Shown piece after piece: positions 28,464-36,207 of a DNA stretch of 64,000 bases. Origin of the DNA: Pygmaiobacter massiliensis. Lineage in GTDB: Bacteria; Bacillota; Clostridia; Oscillospirales; Ruminococcaceae. The number at the start of each line of letters is the position of its first letter. The stretch's first letter is position 1. A program made the translations under genes and the position numbers. Location: assembly GCF_900199435.1 (NCBI RefSeq), contig NZ_OAML01000002.1, forward strand, positions 186,001 to 250,000, read 5' to 3'. The notes under the pieces are model-generated. The model did not search any database and was not told where the DNA came from. It saw nothing but the letters and a program-made list of their open reading frames with translations.

Positions 28464-29645
28464 ATGAAAATCGCTATTTTTACGGAAACCTATTTTCCAT
28501 ATATCAGCGGCGTTGTTACCCACATCGAAACTTTAAAAAAAGGGTTGGAAGCACAAGGGCACAAGGTGTTAATCGTCACCACAAACCCAAAAGCCAGTAC
28601 CCATTACATCAAAGACGGCGTCTTGTACTGCCCCTCTATCTCAATTAAAAAGATTTATGGTGCGGGGCTTACAAACCCTGTAAACCTGCGGCGTATGCAG
28701 TATGTGCGAGAGTTCGATCCTGATCTTCTGCATATCCACACCGAGTTTTCCATTGGACTGTTTGGGCTTTTGTGTGCACGCCACTTAAAAAAGCCAGTTG
28801 TTTACACCTTGCATACAATGTATGACGACTATTTGTTTTACGTTGCGCCCAACGCCCACATGGAAAAAGTTGTCAAGCCGGGCGCCCACGCTTATTTTAG
28901 AAACGTAGCCCGCAAAGCAACCGAGATTATCGGCCCTTCACCTAAAGTAGTAGAGTTTCTGCGTCGCTGCGGCGTAGAGCGGCACATTAATATTGTCCCA
29001 AACACTGTTGACCTCAGTGATTTTCTGATTGAAAATATCCCTGCCGAAAAAATAACTGAAGCGAAAAAAGATTTAGGTATCCAGCCGGGTGATATTTCGC
29101 TCTTGTTCGTTGGTCGGCTGGGACATGAAAAAAGCCTGGATGTGCTGATTAACGATTTTGCAGACCACTGTGCCGGGAAATCGCAATATAAACTGTTTAT
29201 CGTAGGTGATGGTCCCGAAGCAGAAAATCTGCAGCGGCTTATTCTCACCCGCGGCGTTGCAAGCCAGGTACGCCTGCTTGGCCGCATGGACCACAGCAAA
29301 TTACCTCCGTATTTTCAAGCCTGCAATTTGTTTGCAACGGCCTCTCTCTCTGAAATCAACTCGATTTCTATGCTGGAAGCCATGGCAAGCGGTCTGTATG
29401 TGCTGCAGCGCCTTGACCTATACAATAAAGAGCAAATTACCCCGGGCGAAAACGGTGACTTTTTTATTGAAAGTCAGGATTTCGGTCGCCTGCTCACCGA
29501 ATATACTGCCCGTAGCGAAGAGGACCGCCTGGCACTGCGCTCGACGGTTACCAGCACTACTCAGCGCTATGGTGCTGAGGAGTTTACCAAGGCCATTCTT
29601 AACGTTTACGAGCGCGCTATTTACGAGTACCGCATTAAACGCTAA
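28464..29645 (+). CDS. GT4-family glycosyltransferase
   Basis: 393-residue GT-B glycosyltransferase. N-terminal ETYFPYISGVVTHIETLKKGLEAQGH is the GT4 acceptor-side loop; the C-terminal half has LLFVGRLGHEKSLDVLI and the nucleotide-sugar E-x7-E motif as S-E-I-N-S-I-S-M-L-E-A-M-A-S-G near 318. Closest in style to diacylglycerol glucosyltransferases of Firmicutes, so membrane glycolipid synthesis is a reasonable guess; the acceptor cannot be read from sequence. I use the ATG at 28464 with CGGAG eight bases upstream, not the in-frame ATG at 28329 that has no ribosome site. Single-gene unit. Confidence 0.88.
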   Translation: MKIAIFTETYFPYISGVVTHIETLKKGLEAQGHKVLIVTTNPKASTHYIKDGVLYCPSISIKKIYGAGLTNPVNLRRMQYVREFDPDLLHIHTEFSIGLFGLLCARHLKKPVVYTLHTMYDDYLFYVAPNAHMEKVVKPGAHAYFRNVARKATEIIGPSPKVVEFLRRCGVERHINIVPNTVDLSDFLIENIPAEKITEAKKDLGIQPGDISLLFVGRLGHEKSLDVLINDFADHCAGKSQYKLFIVGDGPEAENLQRLILTRGVASQVRLLGRMDHSKLPPYFQACNLFATASLSEINSISMLEAMASGLYVLQRLDLYNKEQITPGENGDFFIESQDFGRLLTEYTARSEEDRLALRSTVTSTTQRYGAEEFTKAILNVYERAIYEYRIKR

Positions 29646-29663
29646 GATTACTTGCATAAAATC

Positions 29664-29701
29664 AAAACAAACCACCCTGCAAAAGCCGGGTGGTTTGTTT
29701 T
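29664..29701. terminator. Bidirectional terminator between the glycosyltransferase and gerC
   Basis: 14-bp arms AAAACAAACCACCC/GGGTGGTTTGTTTT with a ten-base loop. T-rich on the plus strand and A-rich before it, so it can stop both convergent transcripts. Confidence 0.85.
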
Positions 29702-29740
29702 TTGCCCGAATCAAACTGTAAAGCTAATAGGCATTACATG

Positions 29741-30718
29741 CTATTCCATATGGAGTTTTATCTGCAGTGTCATGGTGTCTGGCAGATAGAACCGTTCTGC
29801 CTGCCGAGCAGCTTGAAACACACGTTGATTATAACACGAAAACCACCAATCAAATGCAAAAAGGTCTGTGTCATTGGCCAGGTAGCACGCTGCGTACAGC
29901 TCATTAAATTGTTTTTGCAAGTCTTCTGCAACTGCGGCTTTTAGCTCTTCTTCCGATAGTTTGCCTTCTACCTCGCAGATAGCTCCTGTTAGAATGAGTT
30001 TCTGTTGCATTTGGTCCTCGTAAGTGACGTCATGCGAGATGGCAAGCTCATTTACTGTACAGCCACCATTTTGGAAGTGGAACTTCATTTTTTTATTTTC
30101 CCCCATTAAAACTGCTGCAAACTCGGCTTGTTCAGAAATAACAAAGCTTTCGCCTTTTACGGGCAACACCAAAAATCCGTCACTCTGTACTGTTTCGGTA
30201 TCTGTACGTAAAAGCGGCAATAAAGCCGTTTCATCGGGGCCGTAATCGTAAACGCGGCGCACAACCACGTTGGGCTGGCCGGTATAGATGGCAAGATCTT
30301 TGGCATAGTCGGACATCTCGGAGGACTCAGGCAGTTTATCACAGCAAAAAATAGCCATATTGGTGCGCGAAAAATGCTCTTCTGAAAAATATTCAATCAC
30401 TTTGTCAAAGCTTGCGCGAGGCGGCGTACCTTCTACCATAAGCAATTCGTTTTGGGCGTAAAACGGAGTTTCTCCGGACGCTTTCTCTGCATTTACCAGT
30501 GCTTCAGAAACCGTTTCTCCGGTACCGTATGCGTAGTGGGGAATACTGCCGGCCTGATCTGCATCAGCTTCGCGATTCACCGTAAGATAAAGCAGCCCGA
30601 CGCGATATTGCTGCGGCTCACAGTGCACCGTAACCATTTTCACCATTGCCCGTTGGCTAAGCGGGGTGGTCGCCCCACACCCACATAGACAAAACAGAGC
30701 AAGAATTGGTAGAATCAA
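29741..30718 (-). CDS. Ger(x)C-family spore germination lipoprotein (start uncertain)
   Basis: C subunit of a GerA-type germinant receptor; the family is lipid-anchored to the inner spore membrane. The protein has a lipobox-like L-C-G-C after a hydrophobic run, GETVSEALVNAEKASGETPFYAQNELLMV (typical GerC domain 1) and a C-terminal helical-beta domain. The start is a puzzle: no ATG or GTG is near. TTG at 30718 gives 325 aa but loses the basic n-region; an ATC at 30733, eight bases after GGGGAG, would give M-R-K-L-R-L before the hydrophobic core, an ideal lipoprotein signal. The start lies inside or just after the gerB stop. Confidence 0.85.
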   Translation of the reverse strand: MILPILALFCLCGCGATTPLSQRAMVKMVTVHCEPQQYRVGLLYLTVNREADADQAGSIPHYAYGTGETVSEALVNAEKASGETPFYAQNELLMVEGTPPRASFDKVIEYFSEEHFSRTNMAIFCCDKLPESSEMSDYAKDLAIYTGQPNVVVRRVYDYGPDETALLPLLRTDTETVQSDGFLVLPVKGESFVISEQAEFAAVLMGENKKMKFHFQNGGCTVNELAISHDVTYEDQMQQKLILTGAICEVEGKLSEEELKAAVAEDLQKQFNELYAACYLANDTDLFAFDWWFSCYNQRVFQAARQAERFYLPDTMTLQIKLHME

Positions 30719-30720
30719 TC

Positions 30721-31791
30721 TCAGCTTTCTGATGGTGGATTCTCCCCTTTCCGTAGCGATGCAAGCAAAAATACCAATATGGTAGCCACCGTCAAAATCA
30801 ACGGCAGCATTTGCATCTTGATCCGGCCAAGTAAAATTGCAGCTACGGCGCAGGCCGCCGCAGTAATTGCCATCGCTGCGTTCGCTGTTAGTTTTTTTAC
30901 CGCGCCATTGAGTAAAAGGCTGGCGGTATAAAACAGCACCGCTAATTTTTGCACCAGCACCAGTGCCCAAACAAAGGAATGCAGACTATCCAAACGCCGA
31001 AAGACGGACAGATTGCCTATGCGCGCCAATGTGTAAAAGGGCTGACTTTGCCCCAGCGCAAATCCGCCGAGCACCAATTCTCCCACCAGCGTAAATACAA
31101 CATAGGAGCAAAACACCGCAAGCAACACCCGAAAAAACAGCCCTTGCTTTTGCGGCCCGGATTGGGAAACCAGCACAAACCACGCAAACAGCGACGGGGA
31201 AACTGAAAAGCCTCGCAATGCAGCATGGAGCACTTCACCAGCAGGGTCTACACTGACTTTCAGGTTCTGCAAATCCGCTCTGCCGAGCGTTGAAAGGATA
31301 ATCAGCACCACCGAGAAAATCAAGAGTACCAGCACTACTTCTGCCGTGCGCGCAATAGAAAAAACACCTAGCTTAGAAGCGTACACAGCGATCGCGAGGG
31401 TAAGCAATAAAAATACCAAAAAAGACAGCTGCCAGTCAGAAGCACTGCGTAAAAATCGAAAAGTTGTGGCTATCGTGTCCCCTGCTGCCACAGCAAGCAA
31501 TAAAAAACCACAAAAAAATGCAGGTTTAACAGCAACTGAGGTGTCTGTAAGGTCGAATAACTTTGCACCGTTTTTCCATTCTGTAATGCCGGCCACCAGA
31601 AAATAGACAACTGCAATATCTAGCGCACTGGCAAGTATAGTAATCGCTGCGCAATATTTAATTGGTACAGAACCGGGTTTTGCAATTAAGTCAATTACCA
31701 AGCACAAATACCCAGTCACAAATAGCTCCATCGAGCTAAGCTTAGATTGTTGTTTCAGCAAATTCTTCACAACCTCATTTTCAAAATGCAA
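30721..31791 (-). CDS. GerB-family spore germination permease
   Basis: APC-superfamily membrane subunit of the germinant receptor, about ten membrane helices in 356 aa; germinant binding is mapped to this subunit in Bacillus. KLSSMELFVTGYLCLVIDL opens helix 1, and FVWALVLVQKLAVLFY and ITAAACAVAAILLGRI mark later helices. The annotated TTG at 31791 has no ribosome site; GTG 31770 or TTG 31761 after AATGAGG are alternatives, while the first ATG (31731) would cut into helix 1. Overlaps the gerC signal region. Confidence 0.88.
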   Translation of the reverse strand: MHFENEVVKNLLKQQSKLSSMELFVTGYLCLVIDLIAKPGSVPIKYCAAITILASALDIAVVYFLVAGITEWKNGAKLFDLTDTSVAVKPAFFCGFLLLAVAAGDTIATTFRFLRSASDWQLSFLVFLLLTLAIAVYASKLGVFSIARTAEVVLVLLIFSVVLIILSTLGRADLQNLKVSVDPAGEVLHAALRGFSVSPSLFAWFVLVSQSGPQKQGLFFRVLLAVFCSYVVFTLVGELVLGGFALGQSQPFYTLARIGNLSVFRRLDSLHSFVWALVLVQKLAVLFYTASLLLNGAVKKLTANAAMAITAAACAVAAILLGRIKMQMLPLILTVATILVFLLASLRKGENPPSES

Positions 31792-31817
31792 TAGGAATTT
31801 ATAAAAGCAAGTTAAAA

Positions 31818-33281
31818 CTAACTGTCGTCCCGCTCTCCCTCTTCAGGCAAATCGGAAATCGTAAAGGTTTCCTTTTGCCTTGCTTTCCAGCCAGTGCGCA
31901 GCAAGCCGTCACGCAAAATACCAGGTGCATAGGGTGTTAGCGGTGCTGTATACGGCATACCAAAGGTGTCAATCCCGCAGATGCCGAACAGCGTACCCAT
32001 CAATAAAAGCAAAATTCCAGCAGGTCCCAAAATGCCTCCTGCCAGAATAAAAAGCACACGCAATATCGTGATCGGCTGGTATAGGGTCGGCACCAAAAAG
32101 CCACAGATAGCAGAAATAGCGGCAATAATCACAATTGGAGAGCCGATTAACCCAAATTGCACCGCCGCATCGCCTACAATAAGCGCGGCCACAAGGCTAA
32201 CGCTGTGCCCAATTGACTTTGGCATTCGCAGACCTGCTTCTTTGACAATCTCAAGTAGCAGATTAACAAAAATCGCTTCTAAAAATAGTGGCATTGGGGT
32301 TGCGCCTTCGCTTGCAGCAATTTTATATAGCATCTGCTCCGGGAAAATTTCCGGTGTGAAATTTGCAGCTGAAACAAAAAGGCCAGGCAGCATTACGGCT
32401 ATAAAAAACGCGGTATACTTCAGTAGCCGAATAAAAGAGGCATAATAGGGACGCGAAGCATAATCGTCCATGCATTGAAAGTGTTCGGGGAAAAAATACG
32501 GAATCAGCAGTGCGTAAGGCGTGCCGTCTGCCAGCACAGCAACTTTGCCTTCGCAGATTTTAGCGCAAAGTGTATCCGGTCGGTCGGTAATTCCTACACC
32601 GCTGAACAATCCATAAGGCGCACTCTCTAAAAACGGAGCCAGATAAGAAGTGTCGAACACCATTTGCAAATCGATTTTCTGAAGCTTTTCTCTTACGGCT
32701 TCCAAAAGGCCGGGCTTAACAAGATCGCGATGGTAGATGAGCGCCACCTCAGTGCGGGTATAGCGTCCTTCCTCCAGACTTTCAATAATCAATCCATCTG
32801 TGCGCACGCGGCGCCGAATCAGCCCCATATTCTTGCGCAGGACGTCAGAGAAGGCTTCTTTCGATCCATAGACGTTTACCTCGCTGTCAGACGGCGAAAC
32901 CGACCGCTGGATAAAGTCCTGTGTAGAGAACATCAAAGCCGAAGTAGCGCCCTGGCATAGCAGCACCGTATGACCGGTAGTAAGGGCGTAGCGCGCAGCT
33001 TCCAAATCCGTAAGGGCTTTAGGCGAAAAAGCCAAAGCAGAGTTTTCAGTTAGGTAATCCATCAACGCTTTGCCGTTATCGAAATCTCTGGGTTCTTCGC
33101 GCAGCGGCCGCAGCAGCATTTCCCATGCGTTGTCCACGCCTGCCACTACGTCGCAGAGGACAATCGCACATTCCACGTCGCAGATTTTTGTAGTTTTCAA
33201 ATAGAAATCGGCAGATTTGCCGAAGCAGTCTTTAAAATAGACAATGTCTTGTTCTAAGTTTCCGGTGATCTTATGTTCCAT
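31818..33281 (-). CDS. GerA-family spore germination protein
   Basis: A subunit of a GerA-type receptor (487 aa): N-terminal soluble domain (begins ITGNLEQDIVYFKDCFG; GKALMDYLTENS; RRRVRTDGLIIESLEEG), then membrane part with TPMPLFLEAIFVNLLLEIVKEAGLRMP and SIGHSVSLVAALIVGDAAVQ, both strong GerA signatures. Start is the ATG at 33281 with GAGGAG upstream; an extension to 33347 would cross the promoter. First gene of the ger operon under a sigma-G-like promoter. Confidence 0.95.
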   Translation of the reverse strand: MEHKITGNLEQDIVYFKDCFGKSADFYLKTTKICDVECAIVLCDVVAGVDNAWEMLLRPLREEPRDFDNGKALMDYLTENSALAFSPKALTDLEAARYALTTGHTVLLCQGATSALMFSTQDFIQRSVSPSDSEVNVYGSKEAFSDVLRKNMGLIRRRVRTDGLIIESLEEGRYTRTEVALIYHRDLVKPGLLEAVREKLQKIDLQMVFDTSYLAPFLESAPYGLFSGVGITDRPDTLCAKICEGKVAVLADGTPYALLIPYFFPEHFQCMDDYASRPYYASFIRLLKYTAFFIAVMLPGLFVSAANFTPEIFPEQMLYKIAASEGATPMPLFLEAIFVNLLLEIVKEAGLRMPKSIGHSVSLVAALIVGDAAVQFGLIGSPIVIIAAISAICGFLVPTLYQPITILRVLFILAGGILGPAGILLLLMGTLFGICGIDTFGMPYTAPLTPYAPGILRDGLLRTGWKARQKETFTISDLPEEGERDDS

Positions 33282-33304
33282 TCCTTCACGCTCCTCTTCC
33301 TTTT

Positions 33305-33334
33305 GAGTATGGCGGGACCGTATGAATTTAATCA
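33305..33334 (-). promoter_or_regulatory. Sigma-G-like promoter of the ger operon
   Basis: Minus strand TGATTA (33334-33329), 17 bases, CATACTC (33311-33305). The Bacillus sigma-G consensus is TGMATA-N17/18-CATACTA; two mismatches. gerA operons are forespore sigma-G genes (established). Confidence 0.55.
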
Positions 33335-33374
33335 TCTTCGACCACAATACATCGGAAAAGGAGGCAAAAAAACT

Positions 33375-34052
33375 ATGCTAATTTTGCTCACCCGTACTTT
33401 GGTTGTTTACATTATGATTATCTTCGCTGTGCGTATGATGGGAAAAAGGCAGCTGGGAGAGCTGCAGCCCTCAGAGCTGGTTTGCACCATACTCATTTCA
33501 AACCTGGCATCCATTCCCATCGAGTCGCCGGATCTCCCTTTTTTGAACAGCGTAATTCCGGTTTTAGTTATCGTTTGCTTAGAGGTGTTGCTGTCTGCGC
33601 TTACTACCAAATCCAGAAAGCTTGAGACATTGATTTCGGGACACCCTAAAGTGATTATTCGCAATGGCGTCATCGACCAAAAAATGCTCAAGGAACTGCG
33701 CTTTACTGCGGATGACTTGCTTTCCGCTTTGCGTGTCAAAGACATATTTGACCCAACCGAGGTCGCGTTGGCGATAGTAGAAACCAATGGAAGCATCAGC
33801 ATTTTCAAAACCGAGGTTTCCTCGCCTTTGAGTCCGGCATATCTCGGCGCAAAGCCGGACCCGCAGGAATGCCCAATGCTTCCGGTCATTGTAGATGGGC
33901 AGATTGATTCTGGTGTAATGAGCTGCTGCAACGTAACTGCCGGTTGGGTAGAATATGTGCTAAAGCAGCAAGGTGTAAGCCCGGAACAGGTGCTTGTGAT
34001 GCTTTGCAACAAACAGAAAAAGCATCAAGTTGTTTTAAAAAAGGAGTCTTGA
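33375..34052 (+). CDS. DUF421 (YetF-family) membrane protein
   Basis: 225 aa: three membrane helices in the first 80 residues (RTLVVYIMIIFAVRMMGKRQLGELQPSEL is the family start) followed by a soluble DUF421 domain with GHPKVIIRNGVIDQKML and ALRVKDIFDPTEVALAIVETNGSIS. Function of the family is poorly known; several members are spore-associated in Firmicutes. The ATG at 33375 follows AAGGAGG; an in-frame ATG-less extension to 33273 overlaps gerA. Pairs with the DUF4363 gene seven bases downstream. Confidence 0.9.
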   Translation: MLILLTRTLVVYIMIIFAVRMMGKRQLGELQPSELVCTILISNLASIPIESPDLPFLNSVIPVLVIVCLEVLLSALTTKSRKLETLISGHPKVIIRNGVIDQKMLKELRFTADDLLSALRVKDIFDPTEVALAIVETNGSISIFKTEVSSPLSPAYLGAKPDPQECPMLPVIVDGQIDSGVMSCCNVTAGWVEYVLKQQGVSPEQVLVMLCNKQKKHQVVLKKES

Positions 34053-34059
34053 GCAAACA

Positions 34060-34428
34060 ATGAAACGCATCATTGCCAGCGCTGTGATTCTTGCAGCCAT
34101 CATCAGTTTTTCTATTTGGGGGACATTTCGGGTCAATAGCGTAACAGAGGAGATGATTACGCTGCTGGAACAGGCACAGGTACAAAACGACGCAAGGCAG
34201 CGCCAGGCGCTGGAGAATACTATTACGGACATTGAAGAGTACTTTGATGACCATGAACGGATTTTTTATCTGCTTTTGCGCCGGGACTTAATTTATGCTC
34301 CCCATCAATCGATTCATATGTTGTCTTCCTACAACACGCTCGAGGGAGAGGAGGATTTGTCGGCAGAAATACAACGCACCATCACACATCTCAAAGAGGT
34401 GCGAGGCCTTTTCTTTAGTGTCATTTGA
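34060..34428 (+). CDS. DUF4363-family protein
   Basis: 122-residue protein with one N-terminal membrane helix (residues 4-21, IIASAVILAAIISFSIWG) and a helical extracytoplasmic domain rich in charged residues, ending RTITHLKEVRGLFFSVI. This matches DUF4363 proteins that accompany DUF421 genes in Clostridia. Function unknown. AAAGGAG lies about 12 bases before the ATG, inside the end of the DUF421 gene. Confidence 0.82.
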   Translation: MKRIIASAVILAAIISFSIWGTFRVNSVTEEMITLLEQAQVQNDARQRQALENTITDIEEYFDDHERIFYLLLRRDLIYAPHQSIHMLSSYNTLEGEEDLSAEIQRTITHLKEVRGLFFSVI

Positions 34429-34454
34429 AGCTAAAAAAAGGAAAATAAAAAAGC

Positions 34455-34490
34455 AGGGGCAGCGCTGAGAAGAATCTCAATGCTGCCCCT
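34455..34490. terminator. Bidirectional terminator between DUF4363 and nrdR
   Basis: AGGGGCAGC/GCTGCCCCT outer arms with inner TGAGA/TCTCA and an AGAA loop. Minus strand continues GCTTTTTTATTTTC (strong for nrdR); plus strand ACTTTT (weaker for DUF4363). Confidence 0.88.
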
Positions 34491-34544
34491 ACTTTTGGGG
34501 GCCAAAATTTATGTGTAACATTCAGTGTTTAAACTGCCAGGTAA

Positions 34545-35012
34545 TTACTTCTGAAAATTTTTCCTGCTTAGTAAATCTTTCAGTTCGTCCATAAAAGTAT
34601 TAATATCGCTAAACTGGCGATAGACAGAGGCAAAACGAACATAGGCAACCTCGTCAATTGCCTTTAGCTCTTTCATCGCAAGCTCACCAATTTCGAGCGT
34701 GGTTACCTCGCGGTTAAGGGTATTAAGCAGCGATTGCTCGATATCATCCACCGCTGTTTCGAGCCGTTGCAGCGGCACAGGGCGCTTTTGACAAGCGCGC
34801 ATCAATCCGGTCAACAGCTTTTGTCGGTCAAATGCTTCTCGGGATTTATCCTTTTTTACGACCATCAGCGGTACGGTTTCAATCACTTCATAAGTCGTAA
34901 AGCGCTTTTCGCAGGCAAGGCACTCTCTGCGGCGGCGAATGCGCTCCCCATCATCTGCGGGGCGGGAATCAATTACCTTCGATTCGATTTCTCCGCAATA
35001 CGGGCATCTCAT
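34545..35012 (-). CDS. nrdR: Transcriptional repressor NrdR
   Basis: Global repressor of ribonucleotide reductase genes that senses ATP/dATP. 155 aa: N-terminal zinc ribbon ([17 protein letters not shown] ... ECLACEKRF, four cysteines) and an ATP-cone domain ([21 protein letters not shown]). AAAGGAAG seven bases before the ATG at 35012. The four-Cys ribbon and cone are intact. Forms a short operon with the small gene upstream. Confidence 0.96.
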   Translation of the reverse strand: MRCPYCGEIESKVIDSRPADDGERIRRRRECLACEKRFTTYEVIETVPLMVVKKDKSREAFDRQKLLTGLMRACQKRPVPLQRLETAVDDIEQSLLNTLNREVTTLEIGELAMKELKAIDEVAYVRFASVYRQFSDINTFMDELKDLLSRKNFQK

Positions 35013-35045
35013 AAGGGTACTTCCTTTCTAGGCGGCTGAAAGCGT

Positions 35046-35318
35046 TTATTGCGCAATCAGCTCATATAACATTTCGTGCAGCGTTTCTGGCCGCACCGCC
35101 GCGGAAACCAAACTGTCGAAATAAGCATACGCCTTTTCGCTACAGCAGGTCACCTGCTCTATAATAGCAAATTGGCGGTGGCCGTCTTTTTCTGAAACAA
35201 CTTCTACTGAATAGGATTGTTTATCCAAATATGGGCAGGACAGCAGCAGGTATTCGAGCTGCTTTTGATTGGACAGGATTTTTTGTTGTTTCACCACAGT
35301 TCCTTGCATCAATGGCAT
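35046..35318 (-). CDS. Small conserved-looking hypothetical protein (possibly DUF6514)
   Basis: 90 residues, soluble, no signal peptide. The order S-Y-S-V-E-V-V, F-A-I-I-E-Q-V, a Cys pair, and V-R-P-E-T-L-H-E-M-L-Y-E-L-I resembles the small DUF6514 proteins of Ruminococcaceae, but this is from memory of the pattern only. AAAGGGG lies right before the ATG at 35318; a second ATG three codons in is possible. It is 33 bases upstream of nrdR on the same strand. A TATAAT at 35344-35339 may be its -10. Function unknown. Confidence 0.65.
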   Translation of the reverse strand: MPLMQGTVVKQQKILSNQKQLEYLLLSCPYLDKQSYSVEVVSEKDGHRQFAIIEQVTCCSEKAYAYFDSLVSAAVRPETLHEMLYELIAQ

Positions 35319-35402
35319 CTCGCCCCTTTCTCTCTTTCATTATATACGATATTTTAGAGAAAAAGAGGAAAATTTGTCGGAAACTGCAAGATTTTTATAG
35401 TT

Positions 35403-36182
35403 TTACTCAATATATTGTTTAAGATAGTCCAGCGAGTCTGCCAAATCCTGATCAGTGGCAAAGTTTTCGCGGTATAACTCTACGATAATGTTGCGATCAA
35501 AGCCGGTGGCCCGCAGTCTACGGAAGAATGCAGCGCAATCCAAATCCCCTTTTCCGGGTGGAAGGCAGTCGTGCTGCACGGTATGATCGCTTAAATGCAC
35601 ATGGCAAATTTTGCCCGCCATAGCGTCCAGCATATCAAATGGGTCTTCCCCGCTTCGCACTGCTTGCTTAACATCCAGCGTAAAGTGTACTTTATCACCT
35701 AGCAGCTCACGCATACGGCGAATATTATCAATGCTGCCAGATTTGCAGCGCACTACATTCTCTTGGCTTAGGGTAAGTCCGTATTCGGTTGCAATTTCAG
35801 CAAGAGTTGCAAAATTTTCGCAGTAATAACTAAAATCCACAGGGTTTGTTTTTACATCGCCATGCATTGTGAAAATTTGCGCGCCCAGCGATTCCGCACA
35901 CGCAAACAATTTGCGGTACAGCTTAATGCCATCTGCAATGCGGCGCGGATAAGCTGAGGCAAAATAAAGCGGTTCCATGCCCGAAGTAAAGGGATGAAAC
36001 GCCACTATGTCCAGGCCTGTTTCTTTGCACTGTGCACGTAACTGCTGAATAAAAGCCGGCTCTGTTTCGCAGAGAGTGTTCAAAAACAACTCGGCGTGCC
36101 GCACTCCTGCTGCCCCCAAATGAGCCAGAGAAACCTCTGTCTCTAACGGGAAATAGCATGAAGTAGACACACCGAGTTGCAT
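35403..36182 (-). CDS. Sugar phosphate isomerase/epimerase (AP endonuclease 2 family)
   Basis: 259-residue TIM-barrel of the xylose-isomerase-like family. Metal-ligand regions are visible: E of G-V-R-H-A-E-L-F near 31, AFHPFTS near 61, MHGD near 109, E of LSQENV near 138, FTLDVKQAV near 168, HVHLSDH near 195 and IIVELYRENF near 239. Substrate cannot be told from sequence; relatives act on sugars, inositols or hydroxypyruvate. AAAGGAG precedes the ATG at 36182. It lies 25 bases after the aminotransferase, likely one operon. Confidence 0.85.
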   Translation of the reverse strand: MQLGVSTSCYFPLETEVSLAHLGAAGVRHAELFLNTLCETEPAFIQQLRAQCKETGLDIVAFHPFTSGMEPLYFASAYPRRIADGIKLYRKLFACAESLGAQIFTMHGDVKTNPVDFSYYCENFATLAEIATEYGLTLSQENVVRCKSGSIDNIRRMRELLGDKVHFTLDVKQAVRSGEDPFDMLDAMAGKICHVHLSDHTVQHDCLPPGKGDLDCAAFFRRLRATGFDRNIIVELYRENFATDQDLADSLDYLKQYIE

Positions 36183-36207
36183 GATTGTTCTCCTTTGAAC
36201 CAGGTAT

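Noticed and set aside
33323-33345. Forespore promoter facing DUF421
   Set aside because: TGAATT is a fair -35 but no acceptable -10 lies 16-18 bases downstream.
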